From Ditylenchus dipsaci (taxonomy: Eukaryota; Nematoda; Chromadorea; Rhabditida; Anguinidae): a stretch of DNA of 64,000 bases. This document shows positions 33,959-45,955 of the stretch, piece by piece; the stretch's first letter is position 1; every line of letters starts with the position of its first letter. A program made the translations under genes and the position numbers. The notes beneath the pieces are model-generated. The model saw nothing but the letters and a program-made list of their open reading frames with translations. It did no database searches and had not been told where the DNA came from. The DNA lies in the NCBI GenBank assembly GCA_004194705.1, contig SADC01001294.1:1-64000 (forward strand), read 5' to 3'.

Positions 33959-34319
33959 GCGGGTGGTCCAAGATTTTCGGACACTTTCAAAGCGCCATAA
34001 CTTTTTTCTGAGATCGAATTTTGAAATTCTGTAAACGCAGATCGACTAAGAATTTTATGCCGTTTCGCTTGGCATATAATGTTAAAATCACGACTTTCGC
34101 TTGGTCCCCCCTGTGGTTTTGGTCTTGGTCTGTAGATAGCCTCTGGATGGGTAAGACCAAAACCACAGGGGGACCAAGCGAAAATGGTGATTTTGACATT
34201 ATATACCAAGCAAAACGGCATAAAATTCTGAGTCGATCTGCGTTTACAGAATTTCAAAATCCGATCTCAGGAAAAAGTTATGGCGCTTTGAAAGTGTCCG
34301 AAAATTTTGGACCACCCGG
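33959..34319. mobile_element. palindromic MITE related to the one at 33546
   Basis: Ends CGGGTGGTCCAAGATTTTCG and CGGGTGGTCCAAAATTTTCG in inverted order. Arms share the GTAAACGCAGATCGACT and GCATATAATGT blocks with the neighbouring element, so the two families share cores but differ at the ends. Confidence 0.8.
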
Positions 34320-34556
34320 TAGAATCGCAAGGCTACGTGATAATATTATCACCTTTAAAAAATTCTTAAAAAATTATGAGAAAAAGGCAAAACTAAAATT
34401 TGCTGCAACATTCCGTTTTACCCGATAAGAAGACGCCAGATTCACGACACGGAAAACCTCTACCCATCCCTATTCAAATCCACAAATAAATCAACGCAAA
34501 ACCATCACTCATTAACCCCTTCTTCTAAACTTTCATAACTCAAATTCTACAAACAA

Positions 34557-34562
34557 TTTATT
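34557..34562 (-). terminator. polyadenylation signal AATAAA
   Basis: Minus-strand AATAAA about 43 bp after the aspartyl-tRNA synthetase stop codon. Confidence 0.6.
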
Positions 34563-34604
34563 TACAATGATAGGCAAAAGCGAGAATTTCAAACAGAATA
34601 TTTC

Positions 34605-37600
34605 TTATGGCACCAAACGATTCGGGTCACGCGGGAATAGAGATGCCAGCCGAATATTTTTAAGACCCAGGAACAGCATTGTGATTCTCTCCAGGCCTAA
34701 AAGCGATATATTCTTAAAAGCAAAAATAAATAAATCAATCCTGACCAATACCACCACCGGCATGAGGAGGACACCCATACTTAAATGCGTCCAAATACGC
34801 TTGAATTGTCCGAAGATCTATACCATGCTGTTTGGCTCGTTCAGTAAGTAATTTAGCATCATGGATTCTTTGGCCGCCGGATAAAATTTCTTTGCCTAAA
34901 GAAGAGTTGACTTTTGGAAGCGTCGTCACCAGGAAAATTCCACAAATTAGCTAGGTCACCTACGGTACCAATTTTCTCAGGTAAAAATTTTCTGGCAACC
35001 AAATTAGTTTTTAAAATTTCGATGAAGCGAAATAGTAGGCTAAAACTTAATAATTTCTGAATTGTCAGCTTGGAAGCAAGTGGCATTTCCGAGATTTAAT
35101 GTAGAGCGAAAGCTACTAAGGTTAAAAAATTTGGGCTTTAGTGGCGCAGTGGATAAGCGTTGGTGTTTTATGGCCTAAAATGATGCGCAGGTTTGACCCC
35201 GCGTAATGACACGCTAGTTTCTTTGGCTTGTTAGACCAATGTGTAGGGGTTCGACTTTTCAGCACTGGATTCCAAATCAGCTATCGTAATTAATTGTAAG
35301 TTGGCCAAACAATCAAAAAATACTAGCGTGCCACCACGAGGGTCGAACCTGCACACCATTATGGGCCACAAACGCTTACCCACTAAGTAGCTTCTCACCC
35401 TCCTTGTAAAGGCAACACGAAATAAAATATAGAAGCCAAAAATTTACCGCGCATGAACATATCATAACTGTTCGAGTATAGTTCGTTGTTAGGATCTGGC
35501 ATAGTATAGAAAGGTCGGACAGCTAGCGGAAATTTGTCGAGCACAAAAAAGTCTGTTCCATACTTGGCTCGAACCAGGTCGCCAAGGAACCTCTCGTTCG
35601 GCGCCCCTAGATCTTCTTGATGGTCTTGGTGCATTCCGTGATCACGCAGCATAGCAACTGCTTCTGCAAACCTGAAAAAAACCAAGATTAAGACCGATTT
35701 ACAGAAAATTTACTGAGGTCACACTGACGTCAGAATAACGGGCTGTTCACTAAAAATAAACGGATCACTCGGGTACTGTTCAGCAATGATAGAAATCTCC
35801 TCAGCAAACTTGTCCTGCAGATGCTTAAACAGTTCGATTATGACACTCCAAACAGCCCGTAGAACCTAAAAAGGAATAGAAACATGCGTGTATCAAAAAA
35901 GCTTTAAAAGGCCATTGCCACCTGTTTTCAATTGTCCCCCACCAATTACATTTTTTCCCCTAATCATTGAACTTCAGTACGGATTTTTGGCTTGGTTTCT
36001 AACAAAACAAGGCCTATAATTTAATTTTAGGTAAAGATTAGTTAGAAACCAAGTTCAAAAATCCGTATAGAATTTCAATGATTGGGAAAAAAGTTTAAAT
36101 TGGCGGGGACAACCGTTGTCGGGGACGGCAACGGCCCTTTAAAAAATAACAAACCTCATGATAATGGAAGCTAAAAGTCATTTCCAAGTCGAGACCAACA
36201 AACTCTGTCAAATGCCGATTACTGCTGCTATCTACAAAAAAAGTTACAAAAAACAGAGCGATTTCTATGTATTTGGCAATCATTTCAAGGGTTTCTAAAA
36301 TACTTCAAAATCGCAACTAAAATGACAATTTCAGTAGGGTACTAGAAGCATTGAAATAATCATAAGAGCCCGAAACTGAATTCGCAATGTTACCATGACA
36401 TTTATCGACATATAACCGGCATCCCTAGGGAACCATCCACAAGATGACGGAGTGCCGGGTTATCGGGGTTTAACTGTACTTAGAGAACCATAAATACATC
36501 ATTTTTAGAGCATAGTCTTGCAATGGCAACATACAATCCTTACAACGTCAATAGCCCAATACTTAAATTATCAAATGAAGACTATCTTGAAATATTTTAG
36601 TTTCAAAAGTTCCGGGGACCGGTTTATCTGGTAAATGATCTTTGGGTCCTGGCCATAGAAAAGTTTAGGAAGGAGGCAAAATGGTGGTGGCAGGAATCGA
36701 ACCTGCAGCTTTCAGTTGTCCGGGCTGATGTGCTACCATTACACTAAGCCGCCCCCTCTTCCTTCTTTTCCTAAGGGTCTGTGCATATCTGCTCTCTTTA
36801 CACCATAGAAAAACAGGGCCTGCTATTCACATAAAAAAGTTAAAAAACAAACTTTCTGCTCGAAACACAGCACCAACCGTAAAGACTCTTCCAAAATCAC
36901 CGGCAATAGCCATCTGCTTGTAGAACTGCGGAGATTGTGCTAGATAGGCCTTATCTTCAAAATATTTAATCTAAACATCAAAGTGTATGAAGCAGTTAAC
37001 TAAATATCAGGTGTCTGGTTACTTGGAAAACCTCGGCACCTCCTTCGCTAGCTGCGGAAACCATTTTCGGTGTGTGGATTTCGACAAAACCCCGTTTGGA
37101 GAGCGAATCACGGAACACTTGACAAATACCGGCTTGAACCTTGAAGATTGCTTGACTGGTGGGCGCTCGCAGATCCAAAACCCTAAAAAAACTTTAAAAA
37201 AGCCCAGAAAAGATAATGACGAAATAACCTATTATTCAGACGAAAATGAAGGTTAACTGAAGGCAATCCATTATTGTCACCATCTGGCCTTGTAGCTTGT
37301 TGGATTTGCATTGGCAAGCATGAGTCAGCAGAAGAGACGACGAAAAGCTTTTTAATATGCAATTCCACATCTGATTGAGAGCAGCTCCTAACTTCTTCCT
37401 TAACTATTTGAACTTCTCCTAGTACATCGACGATAGACTCCTGAAAATTTATCCAGTCCCAAATTACTGAAAAAAGTAAAAAATTGCAGTGAGCGGACCT
37501 TGTTGACACTGGCGACGAAGTCGACGAATTCCTTGGTGGTCTCGGCATTCGCTGATACTACTCCTTGAATTGTGTATATTTGTTGACGGAGGGTAATAAA

Positions 37601-37918
37601 GCACCGTTTTCCACTTGTTTTTTCAGACAAGTGTAATCGACCACGGATCCAAACCTGAGATAGATATGAAATTATGAAATAAAACGATTAGCCACCTCAT
37701 TGAGTCGCTTTCTAGAATCTAGCTCTTTGATGTTCGTAAACTGAACTTTGCTTTCAGCATAATCTGATTGAATGAGTCCATATGGGCCATATTTGCCTTC
37801 AGAGACGTCTTCACTGGATTTTGCAGGTGAAAATCTTCGAAACAGGAAATTCTTATATCTGAAAAATGTGTGACATGTTGTAAATAATATTTACTGGGAA
37901 GACAGACCTCGGTACCAT
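34605..37918 (-). CDS. DARS1: aspartyl-tRNA synthetase, cytosolic, 11 exons
   Basis: Minus-strand exons: 37918-37908, 37858-37696, 37654-37499, 37440-37229, 37182-37023, 36970-36853, 36231-36155, 35865-35729, 35671-35448, 34895-34746, 34696-34605. They total 1,500 nt, giving 499 residues; human DARS1 has 501. The enzyme charges tRNA-Asp with aspartate. Visible parts: the OB-fold anticodon-binding domain (exon 3, CFITLRQQ), class II motif 1 (FVEIHTPK), motif 2 (VFRAE, then [13 protein letters not shown]), the [13 protein letters not shown] and SYDMFMRG segments, and motif 3 ([12 protein letters not shown]). The C-terminus [12 protein letters not shown] is family-typical. No frameshifts. The 11-nt first exon (MVPR) is my best start and is uncertain. 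Introns hold a TTAA MITE 13 bp from an exon and tRNA-like sequences. Confidence 0.95.
35111..35398. repeat. inverted pair of tRNA-like (SINE-like) sequences
   Basis: 35141-35215 (+) has an A-box-like TGGCGCAGTGG and B-box-like GGTTTGACCCC. Its mirror copy 35322-35390 (-) has TTAGTGGGTAAGCG and GGTTCGACCCTCG. Both continue into CACGCTAGT and pair across a centre of about 100 bp. It lies inside an intron of the aspartyl-tRNA synthetase gene. Confidence 0.6.
35904..36142. mobile_element. TTAA-type MITE, 239 bp
   Basis: TTAA at 35904-35907 and 36139-36142, ends AAGGCCATTGCCACCTG / AGGGCCGTTGCC, inner GGTTTCTAACAAAAC inverted pair. The right end is 13 bp from an aspartyl-tRNA synthetase exon (36155). 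Confidence 0.88.
36682..36756 (-). tRNA. tRNA-like sequence, odd anticodon loop (probably pseudo)
   Basis: Minus strand: D-arm GTGTAATGGTAGCAC, T-arm GCAGGTTCGATTCCTGC (perfect 5-bp stem), then CACCACCA and a TTTT tract. The acceptor stem has two mismatches. The anticodon loop would be CCGGACA, with C instead of U at position 33, and an anticodon of GGA. A second copy with the same traits is at 57863. It lies in an aspartyl-tRNA synthetase intron. Confidence 0.45.
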
Positions 37919-38008
37919 TCTTTTCAGACCAAAAATAGACGTTGTGCTCATATTTTGATAAAAATTTGCTGAATTCAAGAAATATAGAAACTATTAAATG
38001 GCTGTAAG

Positions 38009-38897
38009 CAGGGATGAGCATTTAGGTCTATTTAGTATAAAATTAAACCCATCGTAGACCTATTATTAGGTCTAAAAAAGAGCCGCCAAATTTGAATTAG
38101 ACCCATAAAACCTTAACCCCCCGTAGCAACAACGAAAAAAAAATCCGCGGATTTCTTAAAGCTCCATTCATACTCCCGCGGGACACGGGACAATTTTTCA
38201 AACACGTTTTTGTCTCTATCTCGGCTCCCAGCCATCATTTTTCACTACTTTTAATAGATCTACAGAAGGCGCCACCCCGCTACAGAACGGAATTAACGGA
38301 ATTAAAATCACTATGCAGAAATAATCAGATTTGCATCATACCGATTTCCTGTATAAGGCGGCATGATTTTCAAACCCCTGTCCGAAAAATTCGAATTCAA
38401 TAGATTTTTGGTTGCTCCCAAAATCAAAAATTAGTCCTCGTGGGACAAATTCCTATATTTCTAGCGCGGGACATTGACCTGCGGGACAGCCTTAAACCGT
38501 TTTCGATACTGATCATGGGCAATTACTCCCTATGTTGTAGAGCATGGTCTGTTGCCTTGTAGATCTATTAAAAGTAGTGAAAAATGATGGCTGGGAGCCG
38601 AGATAGAGACAAAAACGTGTTTGAAAAATGTCCCGTGTCCCGTGTCCCGCGGGAGTATGAATGGAGCTTAAGAAATCTGCAGATGAACAAATGCGCGGAT
38701 ACATTTTCGTAGCAACAACAAAATTCTATCCGCGGATACAATCCGCGGATTTTTCATTAATCCGCGGATTTTTCGTTGTTGCTACGGGGGTAGATGTAAA
38801 TCAGACTTTAGGTCTAAATTAGAGAATTTGGCGGTCTTGTTTTTAGACCTAAAAATAGGTCTAAAAAAATCTAATTGGACCTAAATGCTCGTCCCTG
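38009..38897. mobile_element. hAT-like element (TTTAGGTCTA family)
   Basis: Flanks GCTGTAAG and GCTGTAAC (7 of 8). Inverted ends CAGGGATGAGC / CAGGGACGAGC, then repeated TAGACCTAA/TTAGGTCTA words on both sides. It lies just upstream of the aspartyl-tRNA synthetase start and contains a nested element. Confidence 0.75.
38117..38788. mobile_element. nested palindromic element (AATCCGCGGATT family)
   Basis: Ends CCCCCGTAGCAACAACGAAA in inverted order, followed by self-complementary AATCCGCGGATT words. A further inverted pair inside (38158-38270 with 38560-38670, ATACTCCCGCGGGACACGGG) makes a third layer. Confidence 0.75.
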
Positions 38898-39359
38898 GCT
38901 GTAACTTTTTTTAAAAAGGGTGTACGTTTTATTTCTTTTACTTTCAAAATGATCCTCACACTCTTGGGTATTCCACAAAATTATCAGAACATGATTTCAC
39001 AACATCTGAAGCTGATTACAAGCCAGAATAGCAAAAACCTAAGACTTGCTGAATTAACGAAAATCGATCGTTTTGGGGTTTTTCTTTGACTGGTTTTATT
39101 GATATTTTCTAGCCTTTTTTTTACAAGTCACACTTTTCATATACTCAAACGTAGCCAATATTTTCGGTTTTCATTTAACCCTCTTGCCGAGTTTCGGGGA
39201 TGCCTCTGTCTTAGTAGGTTTTTTGCATTTTATAAGGAAACCAGGTAAGAAAGTGACAACGGCAGAAAAAAATCTCAGAAAAGTTGATTCGGGATTGGCG
39301 AAACTTTGGGCAACCTGCTCAAAGCGGTAAAAAATATTTGTGGCGCCAATCTAAAAACT

Positions 39360-39780
39360 GAAGCTACTTTAAAGGACCATGGTTTTTGCGCGCAGCGACA
39401 TGTGCGAAATTTGAATTGGCCCCTGAAATTTGGGTTTTTTGGGGGTTTACTAACAGAAGGGGAGGGGTAAACTTTTTTGCGAAAAAGCGATTGGGCGGAT
39501 TAGAATTCCAGTCCGAAGGGCTAAATCGCTTAGAATTCCAGGTTTTGGTGGCTCGAGTGGTTCAGGGTGAAATTCTGAGCCAGTCGGACTGGAATTCTGA
39601 TAAGCGCAATCGAATTTTCGCAAAAAGTTTACCCACCATCCTCGTTAGTAAACCCCCAAAAACCAAATTTCAGGGGCTTCTGGCCACTCTGGTGTGGGAT
39701 TCTGAGCAATCCAAGTCACTTTTGACTATAAAATTTGGATTTCAGCAAAGTTTACTGCAGTATTTCACTGAAAATTAATA
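39360..39780. repeat. degraded palindrome related to the one at 32549
   Basis: Starts with a TTAAAGGACCATGG end of the TTAA family, then GGGGGTTTACTAACAG and AAAGTTTACCC blocks in inverted order around 39560. The right half ends in a TTTACTGCAG word. Confidence 0.55.
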
Positions 39781-40872
39781 TTTGACGGTGTTAGTGAATA
39801 AAATGACGGGGAAAGTAAAAAATTACAAATATTCTCCGGTGAGGCATGTTTGCGGGTCAGTGTGCTCTATTTAGTAATTTTTTGATACGTCGATCAGGGA
39901 TGAGAATTCATGGCTTACTAGGCCTATTTTTGAAAACACCGATCAGCCTAAGATAAGTCTAGACGGCAAGCGGACATTTTTCACTTTTTGAAATATACCA
40001 CCAAATGTGAGAATTTGGCCGCCTTTTTTATTTTTTTGGCCGCCTTTTTTTAATTCATATAAAAAAATAGAATTTGGCCGCCTTTTTTTTGAAAATTGGC
40101 CGCCTTTTATTGTTAACTAGCGCTTGCCCGCCCTACGGGCGGGTTTTGTTTTCTGCTGATATTTTCAAACATTTTTCGGGTTATTTTCAGCTGATATTTC
40201 TGTAGCATTATCTAATTTATTTTTCGATGATTTTAAGATCTATGAATCTGAGCAAAATGCAATCACATATAGTCACTCTTAATTACTTTATCATTATTCA
40301 CACGACTGAAAAAACATTTTTTGAGATTTACAAAAGCTTTTTTTCTCTTTTCTGCGATTCCAAAAAGCGTCTATTTTGATTTAAGAGATTCATGAATGCG
40401 ATCTTCCTGTTGTGAGATTCATAAAAAGAGAGTTTCTGTTTTTTGACCTTTTCCAATATACATGTAAATGAAGCTATACGCATAATCCACAGTACAAAAG
40501 GTAAAGTACATGAGCTAAGAGATATGAAACATGAGACTTGACACATTAAATGAGAGTCACAAACATGCACTTCGACACATGAGGCACAAACATTAGCCAT
40601 GGACAACAAAAAATTTGAAAATAGGTCGTGCAACCAAAACATGAGCCGTGGGCTCCAATCAGGAATTCCTAAAAGAGCTTTTTCATTCCTTTCATAGACG
40701 CACAGTACCATAACATTTTCTAAACTTTTTCAGACGTGTGTGTTGAGATTCACAAAGACAAATTTTTCACGGAATGATTTATAAAAGTATTTGTCTTTTG
40801 GTATTCGACTCACTAAATCAAAGTATTCGACTCACTAAATCGAAATTTAATCAATGAGATGTGAGTCTGAAC

Positions 40873-41633
40873 TAGAGCTGACGACGATCGATATATCGCA
40901 TCGCAAATATCGATCGATCGCACCAAATTTTAGCTAAAAATATCGATCGCAAATATCGCACCGGCCATTTTGAAAATATCGCATATCGCATCGCATCGGG
41001 TGAGATATATCGCAAGCCGATTTTGACATTTTTCGCCTAAAATTTCACACGATTTTGTGAAAATTTTAGATTTCGCCCGATTTTTTGCCGAATTTTTTTG
41101 TTTTTTGAGCGAATTTTGGCGAAATCTTCGCCTAGTGTCGCCGCATTGTTATTTCTATTGTCCTGTGCTGTTCTGCGTCTGTGATTTTTTCTCTTCTGTG
41201 CAATTTTCTTTTGATGTTTGTCGGCAGCGTGTTAAGGGCATATATTTCTAGATGAGCCTACTGTGGAAACTGAAACAGAATGCGGAGATGTTGCTCTTTT
41301 TGAACAAGAATCTGAAAGAATTGAATTTTAAGTATTAGGTGATGTTATGTGAGGATGATGATGGATGCAAGGTGGAAATGTGAAAAATAATGTTAAATAA
41401 AATTGTTCATTGGAGTTAGTCTGCTTGATTTGTCACAAATAAATAGTAATTCTGCGGCGGCTTGGCCGCCGCAGAATTTTTTTAAGGCTTTGCTCACCTC
41501 TGTGGAAAAATATCGCATATCGCAGCGATATATCGCATCATCATTTTGGATATATCGCATATCGCATATCGCATTTGATCGTGAACAAAAATATCGCAAA
41601 AATATATCGCAACAAGCCAAATCGTCAGCTCTA
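40873..41633. mobile_element. hAT-like element (CGATATATCGCATATCGCA family)
   Basis: Perfect 8-bp duplication GTCTGAAC (40865-40872, 41634-41641). Inverted ends TAGAGCTGACGA. Both ends carry arrays of ATCGATCGAT / CGATATATCGCATATCGC words. Frame 41251-41331 ends in an acidic tail (LFEQESERIEF, stop), with AATAAA near 41395: the relic of a transposase 3' end. Confidence 0.88.
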
Positions 41634-41641
41634 GTCTGAAC

Positions 41642-42547
41642 CCTTATAAACAATGCAGGTCCACGATACAATAGACTTGACACACATGGCATGTGGCACA
41701 CTCTTGAGCCACTAAATGAGAAGATCGAAACACTTGCAATAATTACTGATATATACCAAATAAGATCACATCTTGAGTATTGATTCAACTCAAGTGACTT
41801 GACTACTTCTGCATTGAATTTGAGACTCAATGAATCCCAGTCCAAGCATCTCAGATATTGAAAAACATGTGAGCCGACCGTAAAATTTATACATTCGTCA
41901 TTCAATCCTTTCCTACAAACTTCGGATCTTCACATTTATTAGATGTGAAATATACTCGAAATCAAATGCTTCTCAGAATGTACTGTAAGTCCATCATCAA
42001 GTCATATTATCCGATACGTTTCAGAATTGACTAATTAGAGAACATGACTCGAAAAAAAATTCACCGACCAATCACAGATAAAAGTTTCATTTGAGCTTTA
42101 TGCATAGCTCACGATTGAAGAAAAGAATTAGCGAGTGTATTAATAGATTGAATAGAAATAATGGAATGAATTTGAGACTTTACCATGAACAGACTACTAT
42201 AGTACTTTTATTCACTAATTAGAAGTTTTCTCTATCTTACAGCTGATATCAAAGTGAGATCAGTTATGCGAGAACTGAAATATTCTGGGTTGGTCAATGT
42301 CAGCCACTTTTGATGTTAAGTAAGAATGCTATCGTTAATCGAAATGTCGAATTTTAATTAAAGTTCAAAAAATCTCCTTTTTCAAAAAAGGGCCAAGGGC
42401 GAACCTTGATTAAAGTTAGCAAAGAAGATGGTGCCGCTTTACGCGCCTCAAAGTAACTTGACATCATTCCCACTATTGTTCACAAAGATGCTTTTCATTA
42501 ACAAAGAATAACACAACAAAGATATCAACAGATACAGAGAGAATAAA
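41642..42547. other. gene-free stretch
   Basis: AT-rich sequence with a loose recurrence of tgagactc/gacacat words, also seen at 40480-40600 and 45100-45400. No gene recognised. Confidence 0.4.
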
Positions 42548-44093
42548 TCAATCAACGTTCTTCTCGAGGTGGTGCCCTTCTTGGTCATTCTTTTGCAGAT
42601 GGTGCCCTTCTTGCTCATTATGAGGATAGTCCAAGTCATCTATGGCATAATCTTGATCCACAAACAGCTCGCTTCCATCGCTGAGAATCGAAAAGTGCTC
42701 CAAAGAAACAATCATGAGACACAAAACTTCACCTTAAAGTTTAGATTGAAAAAAAACTTCTCAGTGCTCAAACCTGTCCACTCGATTGAAGCTTGAGTGA
42801 TTTCGATTTCGTCGTCAATGCCAACATTCGATTTGATCTGGAAGCACAGTTGACATTTATGTTCTCCATCGGTAGCAATCCCCACGAAAGAACCAGTATT
42901 TGAGCCGAAGGGCACAATGTCTGTGATAATCAAGAGTCGGAGCAACACTGAACCAACAGATTAAAAAAATTCGAAACCCCACGAAATACCTTTTTTCATA
43001 CCAAACAGACCACTAATTTTGCTCAGAGTATTAGGAGCAGGCCCGAACGAACTATCGCTTTTGACAAACTGAATCTTGGACTGCATTGTGAAGACACAGC
43101 ATCCAGAACGACTTGACTTCAAATTTTGCAGAAGAACTGTAGACCCCTGAAAATTGATAAAGAGAATGAACGGAAACGAATAAAAATTTAACCATAGATG
43201 ACTTCAGAATATGGCTAAGAAAATTGTCACAAAATTCCACGCAGTCACTTGAACATTGTCGCGGCCATCAGAAGCATAGAAATCGATAACAAACTGATGC
43301 ACATCGTCCTTTACAAAACGACGAATAGATTCCTTTTTTTTGATACGCAGTTTGAGGTCACTGAAAGAAGAATATTATTATTTGAAAAACTTATTTATTC
43401 ACTTACATTGCACTGCTTTTACAAGATTTTTTCAAGACATCCATGTTAATTGACGCAAAGGTTGCATTGTTCAAGCAGAACTTCTCTTCCGAAAGATATT
43501 CAAAGTAACGATCAACGTTTCCATTGATTTGCAAAGCCGCATCTTTTATAATTCGAGCTGATTACCCACCTTTGAAACTAAGCGACAGATTTGCGTTGCC
43601 ATAATTGTACAGCTTATCTTTAGGAGGAGCGTTTCACCCTGAAAATTCATATTTTTCTCATAGTATTTAAAAATATTTAAAAATAACTGAATGCGAAGTA
43701 AGAAACATACCAGCAAAGAAGAAATCCTGAAAAATTACTATCCGGAGAAGAGTTCAAGCATTGAGTCGAAGTGGCAGCCGAAAACACGTCGCGGGCTGTA
43801 TTCCAAGCACTTATCTGAACATAATTTGGCGGAATTTTGGTATCGCTTCCAACAATCGTGCGGATTCTATTCTGCTTGTCGAAACTAAGAACATCTTCAA
43901 GCGAGACGACTTGGACGATAACATCGCTAAAAATATGAAAAGACTACAACTTTGAAAAACTTGTGAAGCATCTTACACAGATTGTTCACCGACGATAAGC
44001 TTGGGAATAGATCGAATCGAATTGATTGAGCGCTTTCGTTTCTTAGACGGAGTGGAAAGAAAAGAGTCTTCACAGATTTCGCTATTGACGGAA
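42548..44093 (-). CDS. OB-fold protein resembling RPA large subunit, degraded or error-containing
   Basis: Minus-strand exons roughly 44093-43977, 43926-43711, 43638-43407, 43360-43193, 43146-42990, 42947-42774, 42680-42548. Visible parts are a basic stretch (PSKKRKRSINSIRSIPKLIV) and two OB-like segments with the RPA pattern (VQISAWNTARDVF; DGRDNVQVTAWNF). The rest is less typical, ending in an acidic tail with a tandem NEQEGHHLQK/NDQEGHHLEK repeat. RPA large-subunit proteins bind single-stranded DNA; some Helitrons also carry RPA-like genes. Problems: one base seems missing near 43210 (T run) and near 43620 (A run), an in-frame TAA lies at about 43568, and the last two exons join in the wrong frame. 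It may be a decaying paralog, a transposon-borne copy, or a real gene with assembly errors. Confidence 0.6.
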
Positions 44094-44306
44094 TCTCAAA
44101 TCATTTTGAACTGCTAAAATCGAGAAATAAAGCTTTGTTTTCTGTGCCACACATCTGATACATGATACAGGACAAACAAAGTGAGATACTCATCACATAA
44201 GACATAACCATATCACAAGAGACATGACCATAAGTATGCGACATAAGATGAACAATAAGACTTTACAAAGCAAACATAGGACGATCCATCTCAAACACTT
44301 CAAACA

Positions 44307-45003
44307 TTAACTATTTTTGAGGCACTCTACTGGACAATGAGGCAGAAAAAATCCACATGAAGCGAAGACCTGAAGAGATGAATGAGAAACACTTATTGAT
44401 AAGAATGCACAACTTACCGGATCTTCCAGTATACTCTCAAAGCACGATTCTTGTACACACTGCGGCTCGAACTTCACGACTAATCCATAGAGCAAAAACC
44501 TGAAGACATGAATAAGGAACGCTCATTGATAAGAATGCACAACTTACCGGATCTTCCAGTATACTCTTAAAGCACAATTCTTGTACACACTGCGGCTCGA
44601 ACTTCACGACTAATCCATAGAGCAAAAACCTGAAGACATGAATAAGGAACGCTCATTGATAAGAATGCACAACTTACCGGATCGCCCGGTATACTCTCAA
44701 AGCACAATTCTTGTACACACTGCGGCCCAAACTTCACGACTAATCCATAGAGCAGAGATCTGAAGAGATGAATGAGAAACTCATATTGATAAGAATGCAT
44801 AACTTACCGGATCTTCCAGTATACTCTTAAAGCACAATTCTTGTACACACTGCGGCCCAAACTTCACGACTAATCCATAGAGCAGAAACCTGAAAAGATA
44901 ATTAAGAAAAATTTATTGATGAGAATGCAAGACCTACCGGATCGCCCAGTATACTCTCAAAGCAGAATTTTTGTCCACACTGCAACCCGAAGTTTGCGAC
45001 CAT
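44307..45003 (-). repeat. tandem exon array: first exon, four near-identical 82-nt exons, last exon
   Basis: A 130-bp unit (82-nt exon plus 48-nt intron) is repeated. Exon copies: 44889-44808, 44759-44678, 44629-44548, 44499-44418, each between a (T)CTTCAG or TTTTCAG acceptor and a GTAAGT donor. A diverged fifth copy, 45003-44938, starts with ATG (MVANFGLQCGQKF). A last exon, 44369-44307, encodes VFASCGFFLPHC and ends in TAA. In their long frame the copies read LLYGLVVKFEPQCVQE with small changes. 82 is not a multiple of 3, so joining two copies shifts the frame to a stop: at most one can be used per transcript. No family recognised. The downstream gene is the OB-fold gene on the same strand. 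Confidence 0.6.
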
Positions 45004-45017
45004 GATACATACTTGAA

Positions 45018-45955
45018 TCATGACAAATGTAATTTACAAAAACAAAAACAAATGCATGAAAAAAGTCAAAACAAAATGATAACAATAACTGCAATAAGAC
45101 TGCATGATGAATCACAGTCTCACCCTCTGATACCTTGACTTAGTTACTCTTCAACTTGAGACTCAATCATGAACCATAGTACAGTCTAAGCACTTCAAGT
45201 ATTTACCATTATTGAAGCACTTGGACTGCAGCATGAATCATATTTAAATCAAGAAATATTCAACATCATTTGAAAAGACTCGAGCCCAAATGTTTATTCG
45301 AGAATAAAAAAATTTAATCCAAGTATCTGGATGATTTACAAAACCAAATGAAAAACATGAGACTCGAGCACAAAATTATCTGAGAGAGCCAACTGCTCAA
45401 CATACTCAAGAAATAATAATGAGCATACGACAAAACTCTCGCTTCAAAAGACTCCTCTCGAGACCAACTTTCAAACGACAATTTTGAGACCTTTTTTGAA
45501 ATCGTGCGGACAAACATACAGACAACTCTCTTTTAGTATACAGGATTGCTTTTTCTTTTACTGAACCAACTATTCTGAAGACAATGAATCAGACTATTAC
45601 ACCAAAAAGTTAGTTTCATTATATTTATCTCTAAGTCAACGACTAAACAATGATTGCATCGTCAAAACTAGATGCAATGATTAGAGATGGGGTGGAATGG
45701 CATGGAATTGACCAATTGATAATTACGTAATTTTTTCTCTTGTTTTGTCAGCACAAATGAGAGCCCTAGAGATGTATACTTGTGGGATAAAATCGGGAAT
45801 TTCCATTAAGAACACGTAGAAACCAATTTCGTCACCTAGGTACCTACATATTCTGACGAAGAGTTCAAACTTTCAGTTAAAAAAAATTTATATCCAAGTT
45901 CATGATAAAACAACGACCAGGTCAACAAAACAAATTCCAATAATCAAATTCTATC
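45018..45955. other. gene-free stretch
   Basis: AT-rich, with loose tgagactcaa-type recurrences. No gene or element that I can support. Confidence 0.4.

Noticed and set aside
40328..40711. 127-codon minus-strand frame
   Set aside because: Low-complexity, no family resemblance, no splice or start context; it lies in a stretch of loose repeats.
43541..43569. 27-nt candidate intron removing the in-frame TAA of the OB-fold gene
   Set aside because: Too short for a normal animal intron; a stop codon or local error is simpler.
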